A DNA stretch of 64,000 nucleotides, taken from the NCBI GenBank assembly GCA_016710765.1, contig JADJUJ010000023.1, positions 4,717 to 68,716 on the forward strand, in the 5' to 3' direction. Positions 26,195 to 35,709 of the stretch are shown here, piece after piece. The stretch is from Lewinellaceae bacterium (lineage in GTDB: Bacteria > Bacteroidota > Bacteroidia > Chitinophagales > Saprospiraceae). Both the position numbers and the translations under genes were made by a program. How positions within the stretch are numbered: position 1 is the first letter of the stretch; each line of letters starts with the position of its first letter. The notes below the pieces were generated by a model. It was given only the letters and a program-made list of their open reading frames with translations, was not told the DNA's origin and searched no databases.

Positions 26195-27196
26195 TCATAT
26201 ATGCAAATCGCTTGCCAATTCTTGAAGGTAACCATTCAGTAGTTCCCAGTACCGCCGGAGGCTTTGCAGCAGTTCCGGGCCAGGGTGCTGCTCCATTTGC
26301 AGTAAACTAACTTTCAGGCGAACGTTGGCGCGGTAGGCCTTGAAAAACAAAAAGAGGGGCGCATCATCTTCTTTCGGCATAACGTCGAACTGCTGTCGAT
26401 ACGTGCGCATAAAATGCTGCGCCATGTCGGACCGCTGGTAATATTCGAGGTCCATGCAAAGGAATGCCAGTTCGTTCAGGACGTCCATCTCCCGAAAGTG
26501 CCGGCTGAACTCAATGCAGTCGAAGGCCAGTGGCGGTTCGGTAAGGAAGATGTTCCTACTGTGCAGGTCGCCATGGCCCTCTACCCAAAACCCCAGTTGT
26601 GCTCGGTCGAGCAAGCGGGTATCCCATTGCCTAAGCTGTTGTTGCAGCAGTGGAAACTGTTGTTCAATAGTATTCAATATCTGTTTTCCCAGGTGTTGCT
26701 CGAGGAGGTTTCGGTGCTGTAAAAGATCGGCAAAGTCCTGCCAAATTGCTTCGGGGTTGTAATGCATGACTCCCGTTAAAGCGACCTTTTGATGAAAATC
26801 GGCCAGCACGACGGCCAGCGCATTCAATTCTTCCGCGTGAAGGTTTTCGGTTTCCAGCAAATGGTCGAGTTGCCGGTGGTTGTCTATCCGCTTCATCTGC
26901 ACGGCGTAGTCGAGCACAGGCGTTTTGCCGATACCACCCTCACCAACAGGCAGAACGCCCAGGTACATGTCGGCGGCAAGCCTTTTGTTAAGGCGAAGTT
27001 CTTCTGTGCAGTAGAAGTGCCGCTGTTCGATTGTGCTGAAATCCAGAAAATCGAATTGAACTGGTTTCTTTACTTTAAAAGCAAACTCGGGCGTGAGGAT
27101 TACCCAGGAAATATGGGTTTCCACCAGGTTTGCTGCACTGGTATCGCCTGGAAACAGGCGTTGGTCTATTATTTTTTGGAGTATTTTAGTTTCCAT
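26195..27196 (-). CDS. COG2187-type aminoglycoside-phosphotransferase-like kinase
   Basis: 333 residues. FAFKVKKPVQFDFLDFST is the Lys-bearing N-lobe strand, VEGHGDLHSRNIFL is the catalytic loop with HGD, and LAFDCIEFS is the metal-binding segment. This is the COG2187 pattern. In many bacteria it is fused to a COG0645 P-loop kinase. Here that kinase is a separate gene overlapping by 11 nt (27186-27196). Small-molecule substrate unknown. Confidence 0.82.
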   Translation of the reverse strand: METKILQKIIDQRLFPGDTSAANLVETHISWVILTPEFAFKVKKPVQFDFLDFSTIEQRHFYCTEELRLNKRLAADMYLGVLPVGEGGIGKTPVLDYAVQMKRIDNHRQLDHLLETENLHAEELNALAVVLADFHQKVALTGVMHYNPEAIWQDFADLLQHRNLLEQHLGKQILNTIEQQFPLLQQQLRQWDTRLLDRAQLGFWVEGHGDLHSRNIFLTEPPLAFDCIEFSRHFREMDVLNELAFLCMDLEYYQRSDMAQHFMRTYRQQFDVMPKEDDAPLFLFFKAYRANVRLKVSLLQMEQHPGPELLQSLRRYWELLNGYLQELASDLHI

Positions 27197-27686
27197 GTTG
27201 CAGGGTATAGGCTCTTACCGCGTCGCTGAGTTCTTCCAGTTTCATTTGGTCGGTATGGAGTTCGAGGTGTTCTTCTGTAACGGGCTCATATTGCGCCTGG
27301 ATGCGCTCCAGCACTTGCTGATCCGCTTCGCTGTCGGGGCGTGGTTGGCTCACCCGTTCTTGCAACGTTTTTTCCGCCGCTTGTGTCACGACGACAAAAA
27401 GAGGGGTATGCCATTTTTGAGCAAGATCATAGTAGGGCTGCCGGAGGGATTTTCTGAAAAGCGTGCTGTCGATCACAACATCCTGATCATTTTGCAAGGC
27501 GTTGTCGGCCCGCTGGAAAAGGGTTTCGTACACCCGTTGTTTGTCGGCAGGCGTATAGTGCCCGCGGAGTCCAAGCTCGGCACGAATCAAATCGCTGTTC
27601 AGGTGCACACCGCCAAATTTTGAAGCGTAAGATCTGGCGAGGGTGGTTTTACCGGAACCTGGAAGTCCTGTGATGAGTAGGAGCAT
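27186..27686 (-). CDS. COG0645-type P-loop kinase (AAA)
   Basis: 166 residues. The P-loop is TGLPGSGKTTLA, and HLNSDLIRAEL and DVVIDSTLFRKSLR fit the Zeta-toxin/gluconokinase-like kinase fold. It overlaps the COG2187 gene, so the pair probably works as one bifunctional unit in the cytoplasm. Substrate unknown. Confidence 0.82.
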   Translation of the reverse strand: MLLLITGLPGSGKTTLARSYASKFGGVHLNSDLIRAELGLRGHYTPADKQRVYETLFQRADNALQNDQDVVIDSTLFRKSLRQPYYDLAQKWHTPLFVVVTQAAEKTLQERVSQPRPDSEADQQVLERIQAQYEPVTEEHLELHTDQMKLEELSDAVRAYTLQHGN

Positions 27687-27769
27687 TATTTTAGTTTAAA
27701 ATATTTTTTCGCGTCATTCGTCTACCTCAATATAGGGATTGCTGAAAAATACGGCAATTGAACAAAAAA

Positions 27770-28369
27770 ATGGAAATTACAGTCCAAAATATAACAGTAT
27801 TGGAAGCGCAACAAAATCAGACGATCAAGGAAACGGTGCAGCGGGAGCGCTCCCGCTTGCTGTCGTTCATCAGAAGGCGCATGCCAACGGAGGAAGATGC
27901 TGAGGATGTGTTGCAGGATGTGCTGTACGAGCTGACGAACATGACCCGGATGTTGCGGCCCATCGAGCAGGCAAGCGCCTGGTTGTTTCGGGTGGCGCGC
28001 AACAAGATTACCGATCGGTCGCGGAAGAAGAAAACCGAGTTACTGGAGGATTCGCTGCTTTTTTCCAGCGATTCCGAAGGCGATGATGGCCCCTTGCTTC
28101 TGGCGGATATTTTACCGGCCATGGGGGCAACGCCCGATGCGCTGCTGCTGCGCCATACCATCTTTGAGGCGCTTGACGCGGCCTTGGAGGAGCTTCCAGT
28201 AGAACAAAAGGAGGTTTTTGTCCAGCATGAGCTGGAAGGTAAAAGCTTCAAGGAAATAGCCGTCGAAACCGGTTTATCCCAAAACACCCTGTTGTCGCGC
28301 AAACGCTATGCGGTACTTTTTTTGCGGGAGCGATTGCAGGGTTTATACGAAGATCTTTTTAGTGAATAA
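27770..28369 (+). CDS. ECF-type RNA polymerase sigma factor
   Basis: 199 residues from the ATG at 27770 (MEITVQNITVLEAQQ). Region 2 contains SRLLSFIRRRMPTEEDAEDVLQDVLYEL and ASAWLFRVARNKITDRSRKK. Region 4 contains LPVEQKEVFVQHELEGKSFKE and IAVETGLSQNTLLSRKRYA. It directs RNA polymerase to a small regulon. The next gene, 51 nt downstream, encodes a small membrane protein and not a recognisable anti-sigma factor, though it may play that part. A TTG start at 27758 is less likely. Confidence 0.88.
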   Translation: MEITVQNITVLEAQQNQTIKETVQRERSRLLSFIRRRMPTEEDAEDVLQDVLYELTNMTRMLRPIEQASAWLFRVARNKITDRSRKKKTELLEDSLLFSSDSEGDDGPLLLADILPAMGATPDALLLRHTIFEALDAALEELPVEQKEVFVQHELEGKSFKEIAVETGLSQNTLLSRKRYAVLFLRERLQGLYEDLFSE

Positions 28370-28420
28370 TTGTTCATTTATTATTAAATATTGTTTCAAA
28401 CACACAAAATCAAATCCATT

Positions 28421-28765
28421 ATGAATAGGAAAGTATTGATTGGAGTAAAGTTCGCAGGATTTGCCCTGTTGTTTTTATTGTTTGCTGGTGGCGCCACCAT
28501 GTTGCTGTGGAACTGGCTGATGCCGGTAATTTTCGGACTTCCGGTGCTGAGCATTTGGCAAGCGGTCGGGCTCCTGGCCTTGTCGCGAATCCTGGTAGGT
28601 GGCTTCGGCGGCCGGCGGGGGAAATGGGGCCAACACAAGCGCCAACGCTGGATGCATCGTATGAAAGCCCGCTGGGAGAGCATGACGCCAGAGGAACAAG
28701 CGCAATGGAAAGAAAAAATGGGAAACCGTTGGCCTGGAAAATGGCAGGGCAACATGGATGCATAA
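28421..28765 (+). CDS. Small membrane protein downstream of an ECF sigma factor
   Basis: 114 residues from the ATG at 28421 (MNRKVLIGVKFAGFALLFLL). Two hydrophobic segments (about 7-32 and 37-58) are followed by a basic, Trp-rich tail (GGRRGKWGQHKRQRWMHRMK, then MTPEEQAQWKEKMGNRW). The gene order after the sigma factor suggests co-regulation and possibly sensing or anti-sigma function. No family assignment is certain. The tail recalls Spy/CpxP-like helical segments, weakly. Confidence 0.7.
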   Translation: MNRKVLIGVKFAGFALLFLLFAGGATMLLWNWLMPVIFGLPVLSIWQAVGLLALSRILVGGFGGRRGKWGQHKRQRWMHRMKARWESMTPEEQAQWKEKMGNRWPGKWQGNMDA

Positions 28766-28805
28766 ATCTTTTTCATCCTGTGCCAATGCGCGCTATATTT
28801 AGCGC

Positions 28806-29780
28806 ATGAAAGGATTTTTATTGGGCAAATTCATGCCCTTTCACAAAGGCCACCAGTACCTGATTGCTTCGGCCCGCAAACAGGTTGATCATCTCACGGT
28901 ACTGGTGTGCTCTGTTCAGGCAGAGCCCATTCCCGGTTGGCTGCGATATGCCTGGGTCAAGAATACCTACCCGGACCTCGATGTTCGGCATGTGACCGAC
29001 GAGAACCCGACGGAGCCGTCGGATCATCCCGATTTTTGGAACATCTGGAAAGCCACCATTTTGCGCAATTTGCCGGAAGGCACTGAGGTTCTTTTCAGCT
29101 CCGAGTTGTACGGGGAGCAACTGGCGGAGGAGCTCGGTATGCGGCATGTGCTGGTTGACCAGGTGCGCAGTGCAGTTCCGATCTCAGCAACCATGATACG
29201 GGAGAACCCGCAGCAACACTGGGAATTTATTCCCGAGGAAGTCAGGCCCTATTACATCAAACGGGTGGCACTGGTAGGCCCCGAATCCTGTGGGAAAAGT
29301 GTGCTGGCTGAAACGTTGGCAACACATTTTCAAACCGTATTTGTGGAGGAATACGGGCGAACGTACTGTGAGCGATTCGGCATGGACCTTACGCAGCTCG
29401 ATTTTGCCCATATCGCCGGTGGGCAATTGTATCGGGAGGATGAGATGGCCAAGAAAGCCAATCAGCTGCTGTTTTGCGACACAGAGCTGCTGGTTACCCA
29501 AATCTGGAGCGAAGTATTCCTGAACGGACATTGCCAACCCTGGATTTTTGACATGAACCACCGGCGGCCCTACGATTTATTCCTGTTACTGGCCCCGGAT
29601 ATACCCTGGCACGACGACGGTACCCGCGCCTATGCGCATACCCGAGAATGGCAATTTGAGCGGCTCTGGCAGGAACTGAGCAGCCGAAATCTGCCGTTTC
29701 AGATCATCAACGGCAGTTTCACCGACCGCGAGGAAAAAGCCATCGCTGCCGTAAATGCGCTGCTTTCCGATTCGGAATAA
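28806..29780 (+). CDS. nadR: NadR-like bifunctional NMN adenylyltransferase / ribosylnicotinamide kinase
   Basis: 324 residues. GKFMPFHKGHQYLI at the N-terminus is the nucleotidyltransferase HxGH-type site, and SATMIREN is the second motif (ISTTKIR-like). From about 150, VALVGPESCGKSVLAETLA is a P-loop of the ribosylnicotinamide kinase half, with EEYGRTYCERFG downstream. There is no N-terminal HTH, so it is an enzyme of NAD salvage and not the enteric repressor form. The ATG follows TATATTTA by 4 nt and sits in a small hairpin (about 28787-28807). Confidence 0.88.
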   Translation: MKGFLLGKFMPFHKGHQYLIASARKQVDHLTVLVCSVQAEPIPGWLRYAWVKNTYPDLDVRHVTDENPTEPSDHPDFWNIWKATILRNLPEGTEVLFSSELYGEQLAEELGMRHVLVDQVRSAVPISATMIRENPQQHWEFIPEEVRPYYIKRVALVGPESCGKSVLAETLATHFQTVFVEEYGRTYCERFGMDLTQLDFAHIAGGQLYREDEMAKKANQLLFCDTELLVTQIWSEVFLNGHCQPWIFDMNHRRPYDLFLLLAPDIPWHDDGTRAYAHTREWQFERLWQELSSRNLPFQIINGSFTDREEKAIAAVNALLSDSE

Positions 29781-29784
29781 TCGG

Positions 29785-29792
29785 TATTTTTG
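29785..29792 (+). promoter_or_regulatory. -7 element of the CPBP gene, 5 nt before the ATG
   Basis: TATTTTTG matches TAnnTTTG; the ATG at 29798 follows after CGCCT. Another leaderless candidate. It begins 2 nt after the stop of nadR. Confidence 0.4.
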
Positions 29793-29797
29793 CGCCT

Positions 29798-30524
29798 ATG
29801 AACTACTCCATGGAATGGCACCCTGCGCAGGCTGAGGCCGTGTACAGCATTATATTGGCCAGCATTGCGTTTATGATCTATTATTTTGCCGGCAAATCGG
29901 AAAAGATGCTGGCTTACTTTATCCGGCAGCTCGGAGAGCAGCGTGGTCAGGCCCGTTTTATCCTGGTCAGGCGCTTGTTAGGGGCAACTTTTTTTGGACT
30001 GATTCCTGCAGTTGTGCTGATGGGAACGCAACCTTATTCCATGGCCGATTACGGCTGGGATTTTCGGTTTACTGCATTCGATGTTTACTGGACCCTGGGA
30101 TTGGCAAGCGTTATTGTTGCACTTACCTTCATTTCAGCAAAAAAGCCATCCAGCCTGGCCATCTATCCGGAGATCCGGCAAGCTGTTTGGAAACCTGCGT
30201 TGTTGATTCAAAGCAATGGCAGCTGGATGTTGTTCCTGCTGGCCTATGAGCTGATGTTCCGCGGGATTTTGTTGTTTTCCTGCGCCAGGGGTGATGGGCG
30301 TTTGGCCAGCCATTGCCATTAACACCTCGCTCTATGCCATCACCCATGTACCCAAAGGCGAAACAGAAGGCATTGGGGCGATCCCCTTGGGAGTGCTTTT
30401 TTGCCTGATTACGCTGGAAAGCGGTACTATCTGGGTGGCGGTATTGGTACACTGGGTGATGTCGCTGAGCAATGAATGGCTGTCGTTGAAACACCATCCG
30501 GAGATTGGTTTGGTAAAAAAATAA
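29798..30524 (+). CDS. CPBP-family intramembrane protease-like protein (one frameshift)
   Basis: About 241 residues with about six membrane segments. Removing one G from the G4 run at 30287-30290 joins LFSCAR to VMGVWPAIAINTSLY. CPBP motifs are YELMFRGILL (Glu and Arg of motif 1; the first Glu of the usual EE pair is Tyr), YAITHVPKG (motif 2 His) and VLVHWVMSLSNEW (motif 3 His). The family includes CAAX-type proteases and bacteriocin-immunity proteins. Without the repair the protein would be cut before motif 2. It lies immediately downstream of nadR. Confidence 0.78.
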
Positions 30525-30537
30525 TACTGTCCATTCC

Positions 30538-30558
30538 TACATTTGCGTTGTACATTTG
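30538..30558 (+). promoter_or_regulatory. Tandem TACATTTG boxes before a secreted-protein gene
   Basis: TACATTTG occurs twice, at 30538-30545 and 30551-30558, both exact TAnnTTTG matches. The second lies 30 nt before the ATG at 30589. A third weaker box, TAATTTTA (30575-30582), is 6 nt before the ATG. Confidence 0.4.
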
Positions 30559-30588
30559 AAATGATTTTTTCACCTAATTTTACGTCCT

Positions 30589-31122
30589 ATGCGGCTGCTC
30601 TTGCTCAGTTTTTTCCTGATTCCAGTTTCTTTGCTAGCGCAAGATTTTACTGCGCCCCGTTTTGTAAAAACGGCGGTTGGGGAAACGGGCTGTTTTGCCT
30701 ATTTACCTCAGGATATGCCGGAATTTGAAATGAACCCATCGGAAGACGGGGCGGAGGTTTATACCGCTGAAGTTACTGTTGGCGATTTTGCCTATTCCTG
30801 TATTGGTGTGAAATTTTCGGAACCATTTTCTGATTCCAGCCCGGATGATATGGAAGCATTGCTGGAATCGTACCTCGATTTTTTAAAGGATGCCTTTGAA
30901 ATCGAAGGAAGTGCCGGATACGGACACGGCCACACTTTAGAAGCCTATCCCGATGCCCGTGGCTTGCTCGACTATTGGCGTGATGCTGATGGTTTGGAAT
31001 ACTCCATTATGGGATGGGCCAATCAAAGCAACCTAGGTGTGTTGATCATTTATGGTAAAACGGAATACCCAAGCGTGTCGGCTGCCAACATGTATCTGAA
31101 CGGGTGGCGATTTGGGAAATAA
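30589..31122 (+). CDS. Secreted protein of unknown function
   Basis: 177 residues with signal peptide MRLLLLSFFLIPVSLLAQ. The mature protein contains GCFAYLPQDMPEFEM, FAYSCIGVKFSEPF, DARGLLDYWRDADGLEYSIM and NMYLNGWRFGK. It is compact and acidic, with alternating strands that suggest a small alpha/beta domain. I do not recognise the family. It stands alone between a CPBP gene and convergent icmF. Confidence 0.7.
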   Translation: MRLLLLSFFLIPVSLLAQDFTAPRFVKTAVGETGCFAYLPQDMPEFEMNPSEDGAEVYTAEVTVGDFAYSCIGVKFSEPFSDSSPDDMEALLESYLDFLKDAFEIEGSAGYGHGHTLEAYPDARGLLDYWRDADGLEYSIMGWANQSNLGVLIIYGKTEYPSVSAANMYLNGWRFGK

Positions 31123-31214
31123 AATGGCCCAAAATTTCTTTTTTTAAAATCTCCAACACGCTCTACGTCATCTAGAGGCAGGGCGTTACTTTGGTTTTTT
31201 TAACATTCAACATT

Positions 31215-31253
31215 GGGTATTGGACATTTTTTAACAACGAATGTCCAATACCC
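31215..31253. terminator. Two-way terminator between the secreted-protein gene and icmF
   Basis: Perfect 14-bp stem GGGTATTGGACATT/AATGTCCAATACCC with an 11-nt loop, between two convergent genes. Short T-rich stretches lie on both sides. Confidence 0.65.
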
Positions 31254-31272
31254 CCATATTTTGATAGATATC

Positions 31273-34200
31273 CTACATGTTCCGCCGGTACTGCCCGCCC
31301 ACTTCAAAGAGTGCGTTGGTGATTTGCCCGAGTGAACACACTTTTACCGCTTCCATCAGTTCGTTAAAGATGTTGTCGTTGCGCACAGCGGCCTGCTGCA
31401 ATTGTCGCAGGGTGGTTTTCCCTTTGTCTCCTGCGGCTTTTTGCAAGCTTTTCAGGGTATTGATCTGTTCCTCTTTTTCCTGCTCTGTGGCACGGATTAC
31501 CTCTTTGGGTAGAATGGTGGGTGAACCCTCTTTACTCAAAAATGTATTGACGCCGATGAGTGGCAGTTCGCCGGTGTGCTTGAGGGTTTCGTAGTATAGG
31601 CTTTCTTCTTGAATTTTTCCGCGCTGGTACATGGTTTCCATGGCGCCCAACACACCACCGCGCTCGGTAATGCGGTCGAATTCAGCCAGTACCGCCTCTT
31701 CTACCAGATCGGTCAGTTCTTCAATGATAAAAGAGCCCTGGATGGGGTTTTCATTTTTCGCCAGGCCCAGCTCGTGGTTGATGATGAGCTGGATGGCCAT
31801 TGCCCTGCGCACCGATTCTTCGGTGGGGGTGGTGATGGCTTCGTCGTAGGCGTTGGTATGCAGGGAATTGCAGTTATCGTAAATCGCATACAAAGCCTGC
31901 AGGGTGGTGCGGATATCGTTGAAGGCAATTTCCTGTGCGTGCAGGGAGCGGCCGGAAGTCTGAATATGGTACTTCAACATTTGGCTGCGCTGGTTGGCGT
32001 TGTATTTGAAACGCATGGCTTTCGCCCAGATGCGGCGGGCTACCCGGCCGATTACAGCATACTCAGGATCGACGCCATTGGAAAAAAAGAACGACAAGTT
32101 GGGTGCGAAATCGTTCACATTCATGCCCCGGGAAACGTAGTATTCCACAAAGGTAAAGCCGTTGGCCAGGGTGAATGCCAGCTGGGAAATGGGATTGGCG
32201 CCTGCTTCGGCAATATGGTATCCGGAAATGGATACCGAGTAGAAGTTGCGCACTTTTTGATCGATAAAATATTGCTGCACATCGCCCATCACCCGCAGAG
32301 CTGAATTCGGTGCTGAAGATGCAGGTGTTCTGGGCCTGGTCTTCTTTCAGGATGTCTGCTTGAACGGTTCCGCGAACCGACTGCAGCGCTTTCGCTTTAA
32401 GCGGGGCGTACGCCTCGGGTGTCAGCACCTCATCGCCGGTGATGCCCAGCAGCATTAGCCCCAGCCCGTTGTTGCCTTTGGGCAATTCGCCGCGGTATTT
32501 TGGACGTTCAATGCCCTTGTCGTCGTATTTTTCTTTCAAGCGGGCTTCCACCAGGTGTTCCATCTTGTGCTCGCGGATGTAGCGCTCGCACTGCTGGTCG
32601 ATGGCCGCATTCATAAAGAAGGCGGCGATCGTAGCGGCCGGGCCGTTGATGGTCATCGACACGGAGGTTTTCGGATCGCAGAGATCGAAACCGGAATAGA
32701 GTTTTTTGGCGTCGTCGAGGCAGCAAACCGACACACCGGAGTTGCCAATTTTACCGTAAATGTCGGGGCGGTAGCCAGGGTCTTCTCCGTATAGTGTCAC
32801 GGAGTCGAAAGCAGTACTAAGGCGGATGGCAGGCATGCCGAGGCTGACGTAGTGAAAGCGGCGGTTGGTGCGTTCCGGACCACCTTCTCCGGCAAACATG
32901 CGGGTGGGGTCTTCGCCTTCGCGCTTGAACGGAAACACGCCGGCAGTATAGGGGAATTCACCTGGTACGTTTTCTTGTAAACGCCAGCGAAGGATGTCGC
33001 CCCAGTCTTCATACCGTGGAAATACCACCCGCGGGATGCGGGTATGCGACAGGCTCTCTGTGTATGTTTTTACGCGAATTTCTTTGTCGCGCACTTTGTA
33101 AATGTATTCATCGGCAGCGTACCGCGCTTTTTTCTCGTCATGGCCTTCCAGTATGCGTTTGCAGCGCCAGTCGATCTGTGCTTCGAGGTCTGCATAGAAT
33201 TTTTTCAGATCCTGAAGGGTGGTATCTGATGTTGATTTGGATTCTTCCAGGGTGGCAATGACATTTTTCAGGCTCCACATTTTGCGGGCGATGGCCACCT
33301 GCCGGTCCGCATCCTGATCGTATTTACGGTTGTTCTCTGCAATTTCAGAGAGGTAGCGAATGCGCTGGGGCGGAATGATGTATATTTTTTCCGACATCTC
33401 ATCCGAGGCCCTGAAATGGGAGTCGAAGCCGGCATCGCATTTTTCATTCAGCAGGTCGATAATTTTCCGGTACAACTGGTTCACGCCGGGGTCGTTGAAC
33501 TGCGAGGCGATACAACCGTACACCGGCATTTCTTCCACGGGTGTTTCCCAGGCATTGCGGTTGCGTTGTACCTGTTTGCGCACATCGCGCAGGGCATCGA
33601 GGGCGCCGCGCTTGTCGAACTTGTTGAGGGCAATCACATCGGCAAAATCGAGCATGTCGATCTTTTCCAGCTGGGTGGCTGCGCCAAATTCGGGCGTCAT
33701 GACGTACAGGCTGAGATCGGAATGGTCGATGATCTCTGTATCGCTTTGGCCGATGCCGGAGGTTTCGAGAATGATAAGGTCGAAGCCTGAGGCCTTTACG
33801 ATGTCGAGGGCGGAATGCACGTATTTCGACAGCGCCAGGTTGCTTTGTCGGGTGGCCAGGGAGCGCATGAATACGCGGCCCGCGGCAATGTCGGGGTTGA
33901 GGGCGTTCATGCGGATCCGGTCGCCGAGCAAGGCGCCCCCTGTTTTCCTTTTGGAAGGATCGACGGAGAGGATGGCGATGGTTTTTTCGGGTTGGTCGAG
34001 CAAAAACCTGCGAATAAGCTCATCGACCATCGAAGATTTGCCAGCGCCGCCGGTGCCGGTAATGCCTAAAATGACTGGGTGTTGGTTGGGTTTTTGGGCG
34101 CTTAGTTTGGGTTGGATTTCTTTTTCGAAAAATTCGGGGCTGTTCTCTGCGATGGTGATCAGGCGGGCGATGGCGCCGGGGTTTCTTTCCTGGAGCCGCT

Positions 34201-34684
34201 TGATTACCCCGTTGAGTTGTAGGGTTTCGCCATTGGGGGTGGTTTGGTCAAAATCGCATTGCTGGAGCACGTCATTAATCATGCCTTGCAGGCCCATGGT
34301 GCGGCCGTCGTCGGGGTGGTACAGGCGGGCGATACCGTAGTCCTGCAATTCCTTGATTTCTTCGGGTAAAATGGTGCCGCCGCCGCCGCCAAAAATTTTG
34401 ATGTGGCCTGCGCCGCGCTCCTTGAGCAGGTCGTACATGTATTTGAAAAACTCCATGTGCCCACCCTGGTAGGAAGTGATGGCGATGCCTTGGGCATCTT
34501 CCTGAATGGCACAATCCACGATATCTTGCACGGAACGGTTGTGGCCGAGGTGGATGATTTCGGCGCCGCTCGTTTGCATGATGCGGCGCATGATGTTGAT
34601 GGCTGCGTCGTGGCCGTCGAACAGGCTTGCGGCTGTGACGATACGGACTTTATGCTTGGGCTGGTAAGGCAGGATGGGCGTCAT
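31273..34684 (-). CDS. icmF: Fused isobutyryl/methylmalonyl-CoA mutase IcmF (one frameshift)
   Basis: About 1136 residues in the IcmF order. The B12-binding domain comes first (about 10-150, LFDGHDAAINIMRRIMQ, with the D-x-H base-off region), then a MeaB-like GTPase chaperone (P-loop GITGTGGAGKSSM near 205, and LALNKFDKRG-type NKxD region ADVIALNKFDKRG). The large mutase domain follows (SVSMTINGPAATIAAFFMNA, YSVSISGYHIAEAG). The frame breaks near 32295-32305. Removing one T from AGCTCTG gives STEFSLRVMGDVQQYFI, as expected. It interconverts isobutyryl-CoA and n-butyryl-CoA or related acyl-CoAs using adenosylcobalamin. The start at 34684 (MTPILPYQPKHKVRIV) is preferred to an upstream ATG at 34756. 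Confidence 0.9.
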
Positions 34685-34859
34685 GTACGATGGTTCTATT
34701 GATTTACAACAATCTGGGCCAGGGAAAAATGCGGTGGTGGCCCCCAAACACAACAATTCTTATACCCCAAAGTTGAATAAACGACGGTTTTGCGGAATAA
34801 GATTTGGATTTGAAGGCGCAAAGATAAGGCTTTCCGACAAAGGTTTTGTGGAAATACGA

Positions 34860-35498
34860 TTACTCCTTATCCAATCCATACTGCTTCAGCACCTCTTCCG
34901 GTACGCCGTCCCACTGGTTCGGCGTATTGCCCTGGTAGCCCATGTCGGCCAGGCCCATCTGGCTGCTCCAAAAACCGGAAGCGGTGAGGTTGCGCATCAG
35001 GCTGAAGAATGCCACGCCCTGGCTCATGCCTGGGTTTTTGCGGTTGGGGTAGGCGATGTCTTCCACAATTTCCAGGCGTTGTGCATCGCTGCATTTTGTA
35101 AAAACTTGTCCGAAGCGTTTGGTAGCCTGGGAATCGATCCAATGGAGGCCACCACGCAAGGGCGTTTGCAGGTTGGGGCGATCTTTGGCCATGAATTCGA
35201 TAAAATCGGGTACTCCGGCATCGGTGGCGGAACCCGAGTGCTGGTCTTTGGGAATGATGATGTCGACGAACACACCCAAAGTTTCCATTTCCTTTGGGTT
35301 AAAAAACTGTTCAACCAGGAGCTTGGCGTTGTAGGCCTCCTCGTCTTCGGTGCGGCCGTAGGGTTCCCAGGGTTGTTTTTTCTTTTTTTTATCTGGTCCG
35401 CTGTACAGGATATTTTCGGCGGCTTGGACTTGAGGGCTGAGGCCTACGAGTCCGAGGGAAGAGAGTCCGAGGCTTTTGAGTAAATCTCTGCGTTTCAT
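34860..35498 (-). CDS. Gluconate 2-dehydrogenase subunit 3-like Tat-exported protein
   Basis: 212 residues. MKRRDLLKSLGLSSLGLVGL is a twin-arginine signal (RRDLLK). LGVFVDIIIPKDQHSGSATD, GVPDFIEFM and GLHWIDSQATKRFG are the pattern of Gluconate_2-dh3 (PF13618). Such subunits pair with GMC-type flavoproteins and help deliver electrons from periplasmic sugar or alcohol oxidation. The GMC oxidoreductase gene lies 211 bp upstream on the same strand, consistent with a complex. Confidence 0.88.
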   Translation of the reverse strand: MKRRDLLKSLGLSSLGLVGLSPQVQAAENILYSGPDKKKKKQPWEPYGRTEDEEAYNAKLLVEQFFNPKEMETLGVFVDIIIPKDQHSGSATDAGVPDFIEFMAKDRPNLQTPLRGGLHWIDSQATKRFGQVFTKCSDAQRLEIVEDIAYPNRKNPGMSQGVAFFSLMRNLTASGFWSSQMGLADMGYQGNTPNQWDGVPEEVLKQYGLDKE

Positions 35499-35709
35499 AG
35501 TTGGGACGGGAAGGACGTGAGATGGAGAGATTAAGGACAGGAGATTTTTGCCGGGGGGAATGTTTTAACATGATTAAAGTTATAATTTTCCAGGATATGA
35601 TCAAGATAATTTCTTAGCAAATTGTCATGGAAAAAATGTCTTTAAAATTAGCGCTTCAAAACATCTGTTTTTTTTCTAATAAAATCCTGTTTATCCTGGA
35701 AAATTATGT

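Noticed and set aside
33360..34340. 326-codon plus-strand open frame
   Set aside because: Antisense to icmF; composition (Ser/Arg/Met-rich) is typical of a shadow frame.
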